DNA of 64,000 nucleotides. It comes from Caldanaerovirga acetigignens. Its GTDB lineage: Bacteria > Bacillota > Thermosediminibacteria > Thermosediminibacterales > Thermosediminibacteraceae. The notes beneath the pieces are model-generated. The model saw only the letters and a program-made list of their open reading frames with translations, had not been told where the DNA came from and did not search any database. A program made the position numbers and the translations under genes. Shown here piece by piece: positions 32,535 to 41,460 of this stretch (positions are counted from its first letter, which is position 1; each line of letters begins with the position of its first letter). The DNA lies in the NCBI RefSeq assembly GCF_900142995.1, contig NZ_FRCR01000001.1, forward strand, positions 1 through 64,000, given 5' to 3'.

Positions 32535-33908
32535 ATGAAAAATGAAAGGGAGGTCGCTCTTTTAAAACAGTTAATCCTGTCTAGAAAAACCGACGAAATA
32601 AAAAGAATACTGTCTAGATTGCATCCTGCAGACATAGCGGAGATTTTGGAAGAAGTAAAAGACGAAAATAAAAAGGTTTTTTTTGAACTGATGGACCTAG
32701 AAAAAGCCACCGAAGTGCTCGAAGAGCTCGAGCCCGAAGAGAGAATTCCTTACATTGAATCGATTCCCGAAATGCATCTCGTGAAAATTTTAGAAAATAT
32801 GTCGGTGGACGAAATAATAGACCTGCTCCAGAAACTGCCCGATGAAAAAGTTGAGAAATTGATGGCAAAATTGCCACAGGAGCATCAACAGGAGTTAAAA
32901 TCCCTCATAAAACTAGCTCAAGATTCTGCCGGCGGCATAATGACCACCGACTATGTTTACCTATACGCCGACAAAACAGTGGAAGAAGCTATCGAAGATG
33001 TAAGGAAGTTTGGAAAAGAAGCTGAAACCATATACTACCTTTACGTTGTGGATAAAGAAAAGCACCTTCTTGGAGTTTTGTCCCTAAGGGAACTCATAGC
33101 CGCTCCGAGAAATAAGAGGATTTCTGAAATTATGCATAAAAAAGTGGTCTCGGTCAGGGTGGACGAAGATCAGGAAAAGGTTGCCCAGCTTATTTCTAAA
33201 TATTCACTTTTGGCTATACCGGTTGTGGATGAAGAAAATCACATCCTGGGAATAGTTACGGTAGACGACGCTATGGATGTACTTGAAGAAGAAACCACAG
33301 AAGATATCCATAAACTTGCCGGAATAACGCCTGAAGACGAGATACTCCTTACCACCAATATTTTAGGAGCTGTAAAAAAGCGGCTCCCGTGGCTGGTGGT
33401 CTGCCTTTTGGGGGACTTAATCTCAGGGGTCGTTATAGATGGATATTCGACAGTCCTTGAAAAGGTGATGGCAGTTGCTTTCTTTATTCCTGTGTTAATG
33501 GCTACAGCCGGAAACGTAGGAACCCAGTCCCTGGCATTATCCGTAAGGGGGCTTGCTACAGGGGAGATTTCAATAAAAAACGTGATGAAATTTTTAGTTG
33601 GCGAAACCTTTGGCGGCATGTTCGTGGGAGTTTCATGCGGAGCGATAATAGCTACTGTAGCAGCTTTATGGCAAAAAGATATTAACCTTAGCTTGGTTGT
33701 TGGTGCTTCTATGAGCATAGCAATAATGTTTTCCGCATTTATAGGTGTGTTGATTCCGCTTATTTTTTACAAAATAAAAGTTGACCCTGCCGTGGCTTCA
33801 GGGCCGTTTATCACCACCATTATCGATGTTACTGCATTACTTATCTATTTCGCCCTTACGGTGACGTTCCTGGGGATTAAAAAAACGGTGGCATTCGGGA
33901 GGTTTTAA
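32535..33908 (+). CDS. mgtE: Magnesium transporter MgtE (first of two)
   Basis: A 457-residue MgtE. It has the N-terminal superhelical domain (LHPADIAEILEEV near residue 29), a CBS pair (about 135-260, with ISEIMHKKVVSVRVDED), and a C-terminal part of five membrane helices with the pore sequence ATAGNVGTQSLAL and conserved Asp in DPAVASGPF. It is a Mg2+-gated Mg2+ channel; the cytoplasmic domains close it when Mg2+ is high. It follows a structured leader and is two bases upstream of a second mgtE. Confidence 0.95.
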   Translation: MKNEREVALLKQLILSRKTDEIKRILSRLHPADIAEILEEVKDENKKVFFELMDLEKATEVLEELEPEERIPYIESIPEMHLVKILENMSVDEIIDLLQKLPDEKVEKLMAKLPQEHQQELKSLIKLAQDSAGGIMTTDYVYLYADKTVEEAIEDVRKFGKEAETIYYLYVVDKEKHLLGVLSLRELIAAPRNKRISEIMHKKVVSVRVDEDQEKVAQLISKYSLLAIPVVDEENHILGIVTVDDAMDVLEEETTEDIHKLAGITPEDEILLTTNILGAVKKRLPWLVVCLLGDLISGVVIDGYSTVLEKVMAVAFFIPVLMATAGNVGTQSLALSVRGLATGEISIKNVMKFLVGETFGGMFVGVSCGAIIATVAALWQKDINLSLVVGASMSIAIMFSAFIGVLIPLIFYKIKVDPAVASGPFITTIIDVTALLIYFALTVTFLGIKKTVAFGRF

Positions 33909-33910
33909 CA

Positions 33911-35254
33911 ATGGGCACCAGTTTGAATTCAAACGAAATCAAACAGCTTTTAAGAGAAGGCAATTTTATAAAAGTAGTGGAAATTTTAAAAGATAGCCAC
34001 CCCGTCGACATAGCCGAGCTATTTTCCGACCTCGAGTCCCAGGAATGTCTTGAGCTTTTCAAAAAATTGGAATTCGGAACCGCCAGGGATGTACTGGAAG
34101 AACTAGAGCCCGAAAAAGTAACTTTCATTTTAACTCACATAGCACCGGAAGAAGCTGCTCTTTTGCTGAAAGAGATGTCAACCGATGATTTGGCCGATTA
34201 TCTGGGGATGCTGCCAGAAAGCGCTCGACAGAAATTTTTGCATATTATGCACCAGCAGGAACAAAACGAGATAAGGTCCCTGCTTTTATACGATGAAAAC
34301 ACTGCCGGCGGCAGAATGACCACCGAGTTCATAGCTTTTCCGAAAGATATGAAGGCAAAGGAAGCGTTGGACAAATTGGCAGAAATCGCTCCGGATGCTG
34401 AAATGATATATTACGTCTATGTCGTGGATGACGGCGGCAAATTACTTGGAGTTCTCTCGCTTAGGGACCTAGTGCTTTCCGAACCAGATATACCTCTTTC
34501 GGAAATTATGTATACCGATGTAAAAAAGGTTTTCGCAACTCAAGACCAGGAAGAAGTAATAAGACTTATGGCTAAGTACGGGTTTTTGGCCTTGCCGGTG
34601 GTGGATGAGAATAACGTTCTTTTAGGCATTGTAACTTTCGATGATGTGATGGATGCAGCCCAGGAAGAGGCTACCGAGGATATTCTCAAAATGGCGGGGG
34701 CATCGGAAGAAATAGCTCCGGAAAAAACTTCGCCGCTTTTTAGGGCCCGCAGGAGGTTGCCATGGATATTGGTTGCACTTTTCGGGGAAATTGTATCAGG
34801 AAACGTTATAAAAAATTTTTCAGAAACACTGCAGGCAGTGGTAGCATTGTCGTTTTTCATTCCGCTCTTGATGGATATGGGGGGTAACGTGGGCACCCAA
34901 TCGGCTGCAATAGTAGTAAGAGGTCTTGCTATAGGACAAATTGAGCCTCTTTTGATATGGAAAAATGTTATAAGGGAAAGTGGCGTGGGGGCAATATTGG
35001 GGCTGATTAACGGTGCGATTGTGGCTGCCATAGCATATTTGTGGCAGGGTGCTCCCGCTTTGGGGCTCGTAATCGGGCTATCCATGGCGATGAATCTAAC
35101 CATAGCGGCTTTTTTAGGCACTTTCATACCTTTGATGTGGAATAGACTCGGACGCGACCCTGCAGTGACTTCGGGGCCTTTCGTAACGACGCTCCTCGAT
35201 GTAATAGGGCTTCTTGTATATTTCAGCACGGCTAGGCTAATTTTGAGATTGTAA
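33911..35254 (+). CDS. mgtE: Magnesium transporter MgtE (second of two)
   Basis: A 447-residue paralogue of the preceding gene with the same architecture: the N domain (SHPVDIAELFSDL), CBS pair, then five membrane helices with MGGNVGTQSAAI and DPAVTSGPF. It starts with ATG two bases after the previous stop, with GGGAGG in the end of that gene. Differences are spread along the whole length, so the duplication is not recent. MgtE acts as a homodimer, and two co-expressed genes raise the possibility of heterodimers. A terminator hairpin follows, shared with the convergent methyltransferase gene. Confidence 0.94.
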   Translation: MGTSLNSNEIKQLLREGNFIKVVEILKDSHPVDIAELFSDLESQECLELFKKLEFGTARDVLEELEPEKVTFILTHIAPEEAALLLKEMSTDDLADYLGMLPESARQKFLHIMHQQEQNEIRSLLLYDENTAGGRMTTEFIAFPKDMKAKEALDKLAEIAPDAEMIYYVYVVDDGGKLLGVLSLRDLVLSEPDIPLSEIMYTDVKKVFATQDQEEVIRLMAKYGFLALPVVDENNVLLGIVTFDDVMDAAQEEATEDILKMAGASEEIAPEKTSPLFRARRRLPWILVALFGEIVSGNVIKNFSETLQAVVALSFFIPLLMDMGGNVGTQSAAIVVRGLAIGQIEPLLIWKNVIRESGVGAILGLINGAIVAAIAYLWQGAPALGLVIGLSMAMNLTIAAFLGTFIPLMWNRLGRDPAVTSGPFVTTLLDVIGLLVYFSTARLILRL

Positions 35255-35260
35255 AACAAA

Positions 35261-35283
35261 ACCCCTGCCTCCAAGGCAGGGGT
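35261..35283. terminator. Terminator shared by convergent mgtE and RlmI-like genes
   Basis: Perfect 10-bp arms (35261-35270, 35274-35283) with a 3-base loop. The T-rich side is on the minus strand (TTTTGTTTT), so it mainly ends the methyltransferase transcript. Confidence 0.8.
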
Positions 35284-36458
35284 CATTTAATTACCTGGAG
35301 CATGAAAAATTTCAGGTACCTAGTTTCATTTGAGGCAGCAAGAATAGGATGGTCTTTTGCCTGAGTTCGGGTTTCTATAACCCTGAGGGTAACGTGCGCA
35401 TCCCAGGCAGATGACTCTATTATTTCCCAGAACAGGTCTTCATCCACATGGTGGGAACATGATGAGGTGATTAGAAATCCTCCGGGTTTTAAAATTTTTA
35501 GAGCTCGTAAATTTATTTCCTTGTACCCTCTTATAGCGCCTTCTAAGGCTTGTTTATTTTTGGCAAAAGCAGGGGGGTCCAATATGACTACGTCGAACTT
35601 TTTTCCGCTCTTGTAAAAGTGCCTCAAAACGTCAAAAGCGTTCCCTTCGTGAAATTCTATGATGCCTTCAAAGCCGTTCAAGGCGGCGTTTTCCCTGGCA
35701 AGTTCAATGGCTTCCCTGGATGAATCAAAGGCGATGACTTTTTTAGCACCGAAACGGGCGGCGGATAAAGCGAAAGAACCGGTGTAACAGAAACACTCCA
35801 GAACTTCGGCGCCTTTTACGAAGGGCCCTATGGCGAGGCGGTTCTCCTTTTGGTCGAAAAAGTAGCCGGTTTTCTGGCCGTTTATGACGTCGACGTAAAG
35901 TTTTAGGCCGTTTTCTTCTATGAGGATTTTTTCCGGGACGTTTCCAAAAAGGCATCCTTTAGTGAGAGGCAGCCCCTCCAATTCACGGACAGGAACGTCG
36001 TTTCTCTCATAAATTCCGCGAGGTTGGAACATCTCCCGGAGGATATCCACGATGACGTCTTTGAACTGTTCTATACCCAGAGCCAGTGTTTGAATTACGA
36101 ATACGTCTTCGAATTTGTCGACTATGAGGGCCGGCAGGAAATCAGCTTCCCCATAAACCAGCCTGAAACTCCCGTTAAATCCCAATTTTTGCCGGTATTC
36201 GAAGGCGTCCTCTATCCTTTTTTTGAAAAAATTTCTGTCGATCTCCTCATCTTTGTTCCTCGTCAAAATTCTCACGGTTATTTGCGACAGGGGATTTATG
36301 TAGCCCCTGCCCAGAAATTTACCTTTAAAGTCGTATACTTCCACTAGGTCGCCAGGGCTGTAATTTCCCTCGATTTTTTCTATCTCTGTTTTGAAAACCC
36401 AGGGATGTCCTTTTTCTATTCGCTTTTTTCGATGAGTGGTCAAAATTACTTTGGCCAA
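35283..36458 (-). CDS. RlmI/RlmK-like rRNA large-subunit methyltransferase
   Basis: A 391-residue class I SAM-dependent RNA methyltransferase. An N-terminal PUA domain (HPWVFKTEI, about residues 18-70) is followed by a linker domain with the FLPALIVDKF and DVPVRELEGL sequences. The Rossmann methyltransferase domain has VLECFCYTGSFAL (SAM motif I) and the catalytic-type VILDPPAFAKNK motif. It resembles E. coli RlmI (m5C1962 of 23S rRNA) and B. subtilis YwbD. It lies 4 bp after ylbF on the same strand and ends in a shared terminator. Confidence 0.92.
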   Translation of the reverse strand: MAKVILTTHRKKRIEKGHPWVFKTEIEKIEGNYSPGDLVEVYDFKGKFLGRGYINPLSQITVRILTRNKDEEIDRNFFKKRIEDAFEYRQKLGFNGSFRLVYGEADFLPALIVDKFEDVFVIQTLALGIEQFKDVIVDILREMFQPRGIYERNDVPVRELEGLPLTKGCLFGNVPEKILIEENGLKLYVDVINGQKTGYFFDQKENRLAIGPFVKGAEVLECFCYTGSFALSAARFGAKKVIAFDSSREAIELARENAALNGFEGIIEFHEGNAFDVLRHFYKSGKKFDVVILDPPAFAKNKQALEGAIRGYKEINLRALKILKPGGFLITSSCSHHVDEDLFWEIIESSAWDAHVTLRVIETRTQAKDHPILAASNETRYLKFFMLQVIK

Positions 36459-36462
36459 TTTT

Positions 36463-36801
36463 TTACCCCCTGTCTAAATCGAGCTCCACAGCTTTAGCGA
36501 TAATTTTCTGGATGTCGGACATTAGGATGAAAAACCTCTGCTCTGCCTCGAGATATTTCTTTATCAGCGAATGGTGCGAAACTATGTCGTAAAGGTTTTG
36601 AAGTTGCCTTTCTGCCTCTTCAGTAGGCTTGCCTGAAAGTTTTAAGGCCTCAACTTCGAGATGCTTTGTCCTGAGTTCCCTTAGCATTTCTTCGGCCTTA
36701 GAGTCTTTTTTAAGTTCTTCGGTTGCCGCTTTAAGTTCTAGGTATTCCTGAGAGCGGGAAAGAGCTCTTGCAAGTTCGTGGGCAGCATCGTATACGTTCA
36801 A
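36463..36801 (-). CDS. YlbF-family regulator
   Basis: A 112-residue all-helical YlbF/YmcA family protein (YDAAHELARALSRSQEYLELKAA at the start, MSDIQKII near the end). In Bacillus, YlbF, YmcA and YaaT form a complex that alters RNA processing and development. No YmcA or YaaT gene is seen in this window. The TTG start follows GGGGGGT with 8-base spacing, and the first 71 bases overlap the end of the upstream HAD gene in another frame. Confidence 0.88.
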   Translation of the reverse strand: MNVYDAAHELARALSRSQEYLELKAATEELKKDSKAEEMLRELRTKHLEVEALKLSGKPTEEAERQLQNLYDIVSHHSLIKKYLEAEQRFFILMSDIQKIIAKAVELDLDRG

Positions 36802-37513
36802 TGTGGTTACCCCCCATATTTTTTATAAAGTAAAAAAGGTCTTCTATCGAGCCGGCATAATCCGGCTTCGGTTCTATGCCATTTCTATTTATCATGTAAT
36901 CAATTACCAGGAAGGTTTTTATGCCCAACTTGGATGCTATTAAATCTTCTTCCACATCGTTTCCCACCATCAGGCATTCTTCTGGAGCTTTGCCTATTAT
37001 GCTTAAAATCTCTTCATAATATTCCAGCCGGGGTTTAGTAAAATGCATGTTTTCATAAGTAGTGATGAGTTTAAAGCTGAAGTTTTCGGCATTTATCCAG
37101 CGAAGCCTTTCGCGAATGGCTATTTCGGGGAAGATGGGGTTAGTGGCTATTACCAGCTCTAAGCCAATACTTTCTGCTTCCTTAAGAATAAAGGAGGATA
37201 TGGGATTCGGTTTCATTACTTTTTTAAGTTCTGGAAATCTATTCTTGTAGAAATCTCCTATTTTGGTGAGGATCAATTCCCTTTCGCATTCAATGCCTTC
37301 GAAAAAATTCTCCCAGAAGACCTCCTTGTTGGTCTTCCCAGGGTCCGTGTTGTTAATCATCGCATAGGTGGATTCCCAAAGCTTCTTTACGAAAAGGTCT
37401 TGAGGTATCAATGTTTTCATTTCCCACGAGAGCATTTTCACGTAATTTTCTATGAATTCTTCGGTGTCCAATGGCAGGAGGGTGCCGTCTAAATCAAAAA
37501 GTATCACCTTCAT
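36731..37513 (-). CDS. HAD-superfamily hydrolase
   Basis: A 260-residue haloacid-dehalogenase-type phosphatase. Motif I is FDLDGTLLPLD with the nucleophile Asp near residue 6; motif II is ATNP, and motif IV is MVGNDVEEDL. A long helical cap lies between motifs I and II. Substrate unknown. ATG 37513 follows GGGAGATGA; the upstream in-frame codon at 37528 lies before it. The last 20 or so residues are Cys- and Arg-rich, unlike the rest, and overlap ylbF by 71 bases, which suggests that an earlier stop was lost. Confidence 0.85.
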   Translation of the reverse strand: MKVILFDLDGTLLPLDTEEFIENYVKMLSWEMKTLIPQDLFVKKLWESTYAMINNTDPGKTNKEVFWENFFEGIECERELILTKIGDFYKNRFPELKKVMKPNPISSFILKEAESIGLELVIATNPIFPEIAIRERLRWINAENFSFKLITTYENMHFTKPRLEYYEEILSIIGKAPEECLMVGNDVEEDLIASKLGIKTFLVIDYMINRNGIEPKPDYAGSIEDLFYFIKNMGGNHIERIRCCPRTCKSSFPLSGIPRT

Positions 37514-37597
37514 AAAATCATCTCCCACAACTTTGCAAAAACTTAAATTGAAGGCGATTACAAATTATATTATACTATTTCAAAGGAGGAAAAGTCG

Positions 37598-38368
37598 ATG
37601 AGAATATTGGCCGATTTTCATACTCATACTCGTTACAGCCACGGATGCGGAAGTATAGAGGACAACGTAAAAGCGGCGATAAAAAAAGGTCTGAAGGCCA
37701 TAGGAATATCCGAACATGGTCCTGCCAATATAGGCATCGGCCCTACCCTTGACGATTTTAAAAAAATGAAAAAGGAAATAGAAGACTTACGAGGTAAGTA
37801 CACAAATATCAAAATACTTTTTGGTTGCGAAGCCAACGTAATAAGCGTCGACGGAAAACTTGACCTGCCCGAAAAATTGCTGAACGAGCTGGATTACGTT
37901 ATGGTTGGACTTCATCCGATGGTGTGGTGTAGGTCTTTAAAGGACTTCTGCCATATTTTTTTTGAAAATTTTGCTGCCAAAAGGATAATTAAATTGAAGT
38001 CGAAGGTGATAGAGCAGAATACCCGGGCTTTGATAAATGTTCTAAAAAATTACAGAGTGCATATAATTACCCACCCTGGACTTCACGTTCCGATAGATAC
38101 GGCTGCTCTAGCTGATGCCGCAGCATCCTGCGGTACCGCTATGGAAATAAACGCTGGTCACGGGTATATGACACAAGGATACGTGAGGATTGCAAAAAGC
38201 TATGGCGTTAAGTTTGTCATCGGCAGCGATGCCCATTCTCCTGAAAAGGTAGGGGAAATGGAAAGAGGAATAGAAATTGCCATTAAGGGGGGACTTACCG
38301 AGGAAGATATAATTAACGCAAATGCAAATTGGGAGGAGATTTTATGGAGGAAGACGCGAGATTTATAA
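37598..38368 (+). CDS. PHP-domain phosphoesterase (second copy)
   Basis: A 256-residue PHP protein with DFHTHT, ISEHGP, a central VGLHP, ITHPG and [11 protein letters not shown] motifs, the metal-binding set of the family. It is similar in layout to the PHP gene at 25.0 kb but divergent in sequence. The ATG has AGGAGGAAA upstream. It overlaps the rapZ start by 25 bases, so the two are coupled. PHP genes of this type often lie next to rapZ in Clostridia; no substrate is known. Confidence 0.9.
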   Translation: MRILADFHTHTRYSHGCGSIEDNVKAAIKKGLKAIGISEHGPANIGIGPTLDDFKKMKKEIEDLRGKYTNIKILFGCEANVISVDGKLDLPEKLLNELDYVMVGLHPMVWCRSLKDFCHIFFENFAAKRIIKLKSKVIEQNTRALINVLKNYRVHIITHPGLHVPIDTAALADAAASCGTAMEINAGHGYMTQGYVRIAKSYGVKFVIGSDAHSPEKVGEMERGIEIAIKGGLTEEDIINANANWEEILWRKTRDL

Positions 38369-39219
38369 TTATAACGGGACTTTCAGGAGCTGGCAGAACT
38401 CTGGCCCTTCGGATATTTGAGGACCATGGATATTTTTGCGTAGATAACCTGCCTCCTGCGCTAATACCAAAATTTGCCGAGCTGTGTCGTCAGACGAGAA
38501 AAAACAAAATAGCGCTTGTCATAGACATAAGAGGGGGCGATTTTTTCGACCATCTTTTCGAGAGTTTAAAAAGCTTAAAAAACATTGGCTATTCGTATGA
38601 GATTTTATTCCTCGATGCTTCCGACGAAGTTTTGATAAAACGCTACAAGGAAAGCCGCCGCCGTCACCCACTGGCGCCTGAAAGAAGGATAATTGAGGGG
38701 ATTAATCTAGAAAGGAAAAAACTTGAGCCACTTAAAGCCACATCAAACATAATCATCGACACGTCATTTAAGACTCCTGCCCAGCTTAAGGAAGAGATAG
38801 TGAGAAGATTTATCGAGACAGAAAAGGAAACGGGTCTTTTGATTAACCTGGTTTCTTTCGGGTTTAAACAAGGCTTGCCCCTGGACGCAGACCTGGTTTT
38901 TGACGTGAGGTTTTTACCAAATCCGTTCTACGTGGATGAACTCAGGATGCTTTCCGGAAATGATCCCAGGGTAAGGGAGTTTGTAATAAACTGTCCCGAG
39001 AGCCAAAAGTTTCTGGAAAAACTTACCGACCTTTTAAAGTTTCTCATCCCGTGCTATATCCGGGAAGGGAAATCTCAGCTCGTGATTGCCGTAGGATGTA
39101 CCGGTGGAAGGCACAGGTCTGTGGCCATAGTCAATGAACTTTCAAGTCTTTTGAGAAAAGAAGGTCATAAAGTAATAGTAGAACACAGAGATGAGAGCGG
39201 TAGCGAGGGGGGAGCGTAA
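38344..39219 (+). CDS. rapZ: RapZ/YvcJ-family nucleotide-binding protein
   Basis: A 291-residue RapZ-family protein with the N-terminal P-loop [10 protein letters not shown], the CVDNLPP motif and [22 protein letters not shown]. The C-terminal domain has SFGFKQGLP, the DVRFLPNP segment and [11 protein letters not shown]. The Walker A Lys, normally GKT or GKS, is Arg here. In E. coli, RapZ guides RNase E to a small RNA and senses GlcN6P; in Bacillus the YvcJ homologue binds nucleotides. ATG 38344 is used because GGGAGGAG lies just upstream. It is followed by yvcK with an overlapping start. Confidence 0.94.
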   Translation: MEEDARFIIITGLSGAGRTLALRIFEDHGYFCVDNLPPALIPKFAELCRQTRKNKIALVIDIRGGDFFDHLFESLKSLKNIGYSYEILFLDASDEVLIKRYKESRRRHPLAPERRIIEGINLERKKLEPLKATSNIIIDTSFKTPAQLKEEIVRRFIETEKETGLLINLVSFGFKQGLPLDADLVFDVRFLPNPFYVDELRMLSGNDPRVREFVINCPESQKFLEKLTDLLKFLIPCYIREGKSQLVIAVGCTGGRHRSVAIVNELSSLLRKEGHKVIVEHRDESGSEGGA

Positions 39220-40157
39220 TGAACTATAATGTAGTTGCAATAGGGGGTGGAACAGGCCTTCCCAATCTGCTCAGGGGATTAAAACGGTACACCAAAAACA
39301 TTACTGCAATAGTAACGGTTGCCGACGATGGAGGTAGTTCTGGGATTTTGAGGGATGAACTGAAGATGTTGCCGCCTGGTGATATAAGAAACTGCCTTTT
39401 GGCTTTAGCGAATACGGAACCCCTGATGGAAAAACTTTTCCAGTACCGATTCAATGCGGGTTCGCTTAAAGGGCACAGCTTCGGCAATTTGTTTTTGGCG
39501 GCGATGACGGAAATACTTGGGGATTTTGAGCTGGCGATAAAGGAATCAAGCAAGGTGCTGGCGGTAAGTGGGCAGGTTTTGCCTTCTACTATCAGCGACG
39601 TAATACTTGCAGCCGAATTTGAAGACGGCACAGTAATAAAGGGTGAATCGAAGATCCCTAAGATAAGGCGAAAGATTAAAAGAATACGAATTATTCCAGA
39701 GGATGCAAAACCGCTACCAGAGGCCTTGGAGGCGATAGAGAGGGCAGATGCGGTCATCATAGGCCCCGGGAGCCTTTATACAAGTATACTGCCGAACCTT
39801 CTCATTAAAGATCTGGCTAATGCTGTTAGGAGTTCTAGAGCGAAAAAAATTTTTGTGGTCAACGTGATGACGCAACCCGGGGAAACTGATGGATATACTG
39901 CCTTCGACCACGTAAAAACTATTATTGAGCACGCAGGGAACAATTTGATAGAATATGTAGTCGTTAATGCCGAAAAAATTCCGGAACACATACTTTTGAG
40001 ATACTTGGCAGACGGAGCTTGCCCCGTGACATGCGATGAAGAAAATATTAAGGAATTGGGCTGCAAGGTGATTTACGGGGAATTATTAGGTTTTGCGGAC
40101 GTGGTAAGGCACGATCCGATAAAGCTTGCCAAAGTAATAATAGATATAATAAAATAA
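39219..40157 (+). CDS. yvcK: Gluconeogenesis factor YvcK
   Basis: A 312-residue YvcK/CofD-like protein. The N-terminal GGGTGLPNLLRGLK motif and VTVADDGGSSG are typical, followed by PPGDIRNCLLALA and GHSFGNLFLAAM. IGPGSLYTSILPNLL marks the nucleotide-sugar-binding part. YvcK is needed for growth on gluconeogenic substrates and for cell shape in Bacillus, and it binds UDP-sugars. The ATG overlaps the rapZ stop (TAATG), with GGGGGGAG upstream. Confidence 0.95.
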   Translation: MNYNVVAIGGGTGLPNLLRGLKRYTKNITAIVTVADDGGSSGILRDELKMLPPGDIRNCLLALANTEPLMEKLFQYRFNAGSLKGHSFGNLFLAAMTEILGDFELAIKESSKVLAVSGQVLPSTISDVILAAEFEDGTVIKGESKIPKIRRKIKRIRIIPEDAKPLPEALEAIERADAVIIGPGSLYTSILPNLLIKDLANAVRSSRAKKIFVVNVMTQPGETDGYTAFDHVKTIIEHAGNNLIEYVVVNAEKIPEHILLRYLADGACPVTCDEENIKELGCKVIYGELLGFADVVRHDPIKLAKVIIDIIK

Positions 40158-40193
40158 AGAACAAAGCATTATATCGTGAGGCGGGTGGCGGTG

Positions 40194-41147
40194 TTGTCAT
40201 TTTCGTCGGAAGTGAAGGATGAACTTTCACGAATTTCGGCGGAAAGGGATTGCGAGCTAGCGGAACTTGCCGCAATTGTTAGGATGAGCGGCAGTATTCA
40301 GATAACTGGTGGCGGTAGAACTATCAATATAAAGATAACTACGGAGAGCGCCTCTACAGCGAGAAGGTTTATACAGCTTTTAAAAAAGTTCATCGAGGCC
40401 GAAGTGGAAATAGTGGTTTTAAAGGAAAAAATGAAAAAGCATAATTTGTACGAAGTGACTGCCAGCTCATCTGATATGGGTGACTTTTTAGAAAAAATTG
40501 GTATACTTTTTAAAAAGGAAAGGTTCTATATAAAGGACAATATTAAATCAGAGCTCATAAGAAAACGGTGCTGCAAAAAAGCATACTTGCGGGGTGCTTT
40601 TTTGGGTAGCGGGTCAATCAGCGACCCTAAGGGACCATATCATTTAGAATTCGTAGCCGTGAGCAGGGTCCAGGCCGAGTCCCTTGCAAAACTTATAAAT
40701 AGTTTTGGATTAAATGCCCGGGTAGCGGCGCGAAAAGATGCTTTTGTGGTATATCTTAAAAATGGCGATGATATCCGGGACCTGCTGGGATTGATAGGTG
40801 CTAGCGAAAGCTTGCTGAAATTTGAAGACATCAGGGTTTTAAAAGAGATGCGAAACAGCGTAAACCGCCTCGTCAACTGCGAAACCGCAAACCTGAATAA
40901 AACTGTGGATGCAGCCATCCGCCAAATTGAAATGATAAATTATTTAAAAAAAAGTGGGGTTTATGAACATCTACCTTTTGGGCTCAAGCAAATAGCTGAG
41001 CTCAGGGTAAAACACCCTGATTTAAGCCTTAAGGAACTAGGACAGTTGATGACGCCGCCTTTAGGCAAATCGGGGGTAAACCATCGCCTGAAAAAATTAG
41101 AGGAATTTGCAGAAAAAATCAAATCCAAAAAGGAGGAAGAATTATAA
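40194..41147 (+). CDS. whiA: DNA-binding protein WhiA
   Basis: A 317-residue WhiA with an N-terminal LAGLIDADG-like domain (RGAFLGSGSISDP) and a C-terminal helix-turn-helix (LSLKELGQLM...GKSGVNHRLKKLEEFAE). The protein starts with SFSSEVKDEL as in most WhiA, so TTG 40194 is chosen from among several in-frame GTGs upstream; GGGTGGCGG is the ribosome site. In Firmicutes, WhiA affects cell division and chromosome segregation. It completes the conserved rapZ-yvcK-whiA set and is followed by HPr with overlapping stop and start. Confidence 0.95.
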   Translation: MSFSSEVKDELSRISAERDCELAELAAIVRMSGSIQITGGGRTINIKITTESASTARRFIQLLKKFIEAEVEIVVLKEKMKKHNLYEVTASSSDMGDFLEKIGILFKKERFYIKDNIKSELIRKRCCKKAYLRGAFLGSGSISDPKGPYHLEFVAVSRVQAESLAKLINSFGLNARVAARKDAFVVYLKNGDDIRDLLGLIGASESLLKFEDIRVLKEMRNSVNRLVNCETANLNKTVDAAIRQIEMINYLKKSGVYEHLPFGLKQIAELRVKHPDLSLKELGQLMTPPLGKSGVNHRLKKLEEFAEKIKSKKEEEL

Positions 41148-41413
41148 TGTACGAAAAAACGATAGTTGTAAAAAATAAGACAGGCTTACACGCAAGGCCT
41201 GCAGCTATGTTTGTTCAAACTGCCAATAAATTTAAATCGGAGATTTTTGTTGAAAAAGAAGGCAAAAAAGTGAATGCTAAGAGCATAATGGGCGTGATGT
41301 CGCTGGCAGTAAGTCAGGGGACAACTATTACTATTTTGGCTCAGGGTGAAGATGAAAAGGATGCGGTAGAGGCCTTGGTCGAGCTTGTAGAGAGCAGATT
41401 CGGTGAAGAATAA
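41147..41413 (+). CDS. ptsH: HPr phosphocarrier protein
   Basis: An 88-residue HPr. The catalytic His15 is in GLHARPA and the regulatory Ser46 is in KSIMGVMSL, so it can accept phosphate from both Enzyme I and HprK. It could be either the PTS carrier or a Crh-like regulator; Crh lacks His15, so HPr is favoured. No Enzyme I gene is adjacent, which is common for the whiA-linked copy. The ATG overlaps the whiA stop and has AGGAGG upstream. Confidence 0.93.
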   Translation: MYEKTIVVKNKTGLHARPAAMFVQTANKFKSEIFVEKEGKKVNAKSIMGVMSLAVSQGTTITILAQGEDEKDAVEALVELVESRFGEE

Positions 41414-41460
41414 TTTTTAATGGCCGGGGCTTAATAAAAACCTCCGGCGGGGGAATATTT

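Noticed and set aside
34540-35286. 248-residue minus-strand ORF inside the second mgtE
   Set aside because: Antisense of the CBS and membrane domains; overlaps the shared terminator; no independent support.
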